Positions 29,794-30,669 of a stretch of DNA of 30,669 nt are shown here, one piece after another. The notes under the pieces were generated by a model, which was not told the origin of the DNA, searched no databases, and saw only the letters and a list, made by a program, of their open reading frames with translations. The position numbers and the translations under genes are program-made. The stretch spans positions 1 through 30,669 of the IMG/VR virus record IMGVR_UViG_3300009068_002081. One strand, written 5' to 3'. Source of the stretch: a virus. How positions within the stretch are numbered: the first letter of the stretch is position 1; every line of letters begins with the position of its first letter.

Positions 29794-29972
29794 GAATAGC
29801 CAGTGTCATTGCACCCTCTACTGGAGATGGGCATGTGGCCTATAGAGGATGGACACCTTGTATTGAATGGTGTGACCAGTACTGCGAAGGCCCTTGGTTG
29901 TTCGTTAGTGAAGGTGTATTTGAGTTTGAATGGGACAGCGACTATACAATGTTTATGTTGAGATGGGGTTAA
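29790..29972 (+). CDS. Small hypothetical protein of the same family
   Basis: 60 aa, overlapping its neighbours on both sides. It ends in VFEFEWDSDYTMFMLRWG, close to the endings of the next gene (VEFEFKDEAWATYFQLKWAK) and of the gene at 9531. Contains two nearby cysteines (IEWCDQYC). Function unknown. Confidence 0.66.
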   Translation: MRIASVIAPSTGDGHVAYRGWTPCIEWCDQYCEGPWLFVSEGVFEFEWDSDYTMFMLRWG

Positions 29973-30181
29973 AGATCACGGTAAAAACAGCCCACGAGGC
30001 TTTCCTATACAATGATCAAATAGGTGATCAAGGCCTGCGTCGTGATCTTGATTACACTTGGAGATTTACTCCGGCAGTAAATACGTGGTTAGGCGATGAT
30101 GTAATAACTCCGGCCACAGTGGAGTTTGAATTTAAAGATGAAGCATGGGCGACTTATTTTCAATTGAAATGGGCTAAATGA
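29963..30181 (+). CDS. Small hypothetical protein of the same family
   Basis: 72 aa from ATG 29963, which overlaps the previous stop by ten bases; an ATG at 29930 would overlap by 43 and is less likely. Ends VEFEFKDEAWATYFQLKWAK. The stop overlaps the GIY-YIG gene as ATGA. Function unknown. Confidence 0.66.
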   Translation: MGLKITVKTAHEAFLYNDQIGDQGLRRDLDYTWRFTPAVNTWLGDDVITPATVEFEFKDEAWATYFQLKWAK

Positions 30182-30483
30182 CAAACAAGCGGACTGGAAA
30201 TTACACTTCTCCTGATAAAACGGATCTTAATAGATGGTATGTTTATACTCACACTGATCCTACAACAGGGGAAATTGTTTATGTAGGCGAAGGCACTGGA
30301 CAAAGATTTGCGGCAGTTAACACTAGAGATGCTCCCCATTCGCAGTTTCTTAAAGAAGTAATACATGATAAAAAATTAAACTGTTTTTCTATAGTTGAGT
30401 CAAGATTAACTAAAGAACAAGCTCGAGAAATTGAAAGAGAGTTAATTGCCAAATACAACCCGCGATTTAATAAGTTAAAATGA
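30178..30483 (+). CDS. GIY-YIG domain protein
   Basis: 101 aa, almost entirely one GIY-YIG fold: YVY at 21-23 replaces GIY, VYVG at 34-37 replaces YIG, followed by the conserved GTGQR (39-43), then Glu87/Glu88 in the EIERELIAKYNPRFNKLK ending with Asn94. These are the nuclease metal and catalytic positions of the family. It could be a small nuclease, as found in phages and mobile introns, or a repair-like enzyme. It is joined by ATGA to the genes before and after, so it is not an obvious free-standing homing insertion. Confidence 0.8.
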   Translation: MTNKRTGNYTSPDKTDLNRWYVYTHTDPTTGEIVYVGEGTGQRFAAVNTRDAPHSQFLKEVIHDKKLNCFSIVESRLTKEQAREIERELIAKYNPRFNKLK

Positions 30484-30669
30484 ATTACTACTACGAAATA
30501 GATCCCAAGTATGACGGCACCGTGTTTGGCGACAAATGGCGGTATTGGTGTATGTACAACTGCTCGCCTGCAGACAATGGTAAAATGTGTTTTAAAACGC
30601 ATGATGACTTTGTAGCCCGAAGCACTCGTGTATGGTTGGAAAATGCCAACGGTGTATATCAGGTGCATC
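30480..30669 (+). CDS. Hypothetical protein, truncated by the window end
   Basis: The frame starts at ATG 30480 (overlapping the GIY-YIG stop) and is still open at the last base, 63 codons seen. Tyr/Trp/Cys-rich: begins MNYYYEIDPKYDG. Function unknown. Confidence 0.65.
   Translation, partial: MNYYYEIDPKYDGTVFGDKWRYWCMYNCSPADNGKMCFKTHDDFVARSTRVWLENANGVYQVH

Noticed and set aside
1-30669. CRISPR array, insertion sequence, integrase or attachment site
   Set aside because: I saw no regularly spaced repeats, no transposase or integrase motifs and no tRNA-end duplication. The tRNA genes show no adjacent direct repeat of their 3' ends.
1-30669. Bacterial chromosome segment with O-antigen genes
   Set aside because: Clustered tRNAs, T4-type exonuclease, MazG-like, many tiny overlapping unknown genes and absence of housekeeping genes favour a large phage, though no structural phage gene is in the window to prove it.

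Overview
This window reads as part of a large (jumbo-type) tailed-phage genome, not a bacterial chromosome. The signs are densely packed genes joined by ATGA stop/start overlaps, many small unrecognisable ORFs, a clustered set of eight tRNA genes, a T4-type 5'-3' exonuclease, a MazG-like hydrolase, a MoxR-type AAA+ ATPase and a GIY-YIG protein. No capsid, tail or terminase gene is visible, so the phage assignment is an inference. A betaproteobacterial host is suggested by a circularly permuted two-piece tmRNA, a Bug/TctC-type periplasmic receptor and a Gcw_chp-type outer-membrane protein. The first two are characteristic of Burkholderiales-like bacteria.

Layout: (1) 1-7869 is a tightly coupled sugar-nucleotide operon: RmlB-like dehydratase, putative glycosyltransferase, RfbH/E1-type 3-dehydrase, class I aminotransferase, a thiamine-diphosphate enzyme split into two genes, FkbM methyltransferase and a second SDR. 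(2) 7870-10513 is a promoter-led operon with a phosphoribosyltransferase, QueE and NadE. (3) 10577-16039 holds a UDP-sugar dehydrogenase, an SGNH-like protein, the exonuclease, a MazG-like protein and small unknowns. (4) 16068-17335 holds the permuted tmRNA and an outer-membrane protein, each followed by a strong terminator. (5) 17355-21355 holds an AsnB-like amidotransferase, a lone reverse-strand gene and two tandem paralogous glycosyltransferase-like genes. (6) 21338-24021 is the tRNA island with a metallophosphoesterase, an RpoZ (omega)-like protein and small basic proteins. (7) 24040-27985 holds a B12-type radical SAM protein, a Bug-type receptor and a PP-loop ATPase. (8) 28056-30669 holds the MoxR-type ATPase, a row of small related proteins, GIY-YIG and a truncated last gene.

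How it may work together: the sugar genes could build and attach an unusual surface sugar. RfbH plus an acetolactate-synthase-like enzyme resembles the route to branched 3,6-dideoxy sugars such as yersiniose. The UDP-sugar dehydrogenase plus the AsnB-like protein could make a uronamide. The omega-like protein, tmRNA and tRNAs point to takeover of host transcription and translation. Several promoters lie so close to the start codon that the mRNAs should be leaderless, and TAAATA-type motifs before other genes resemble T4-like late promoters.
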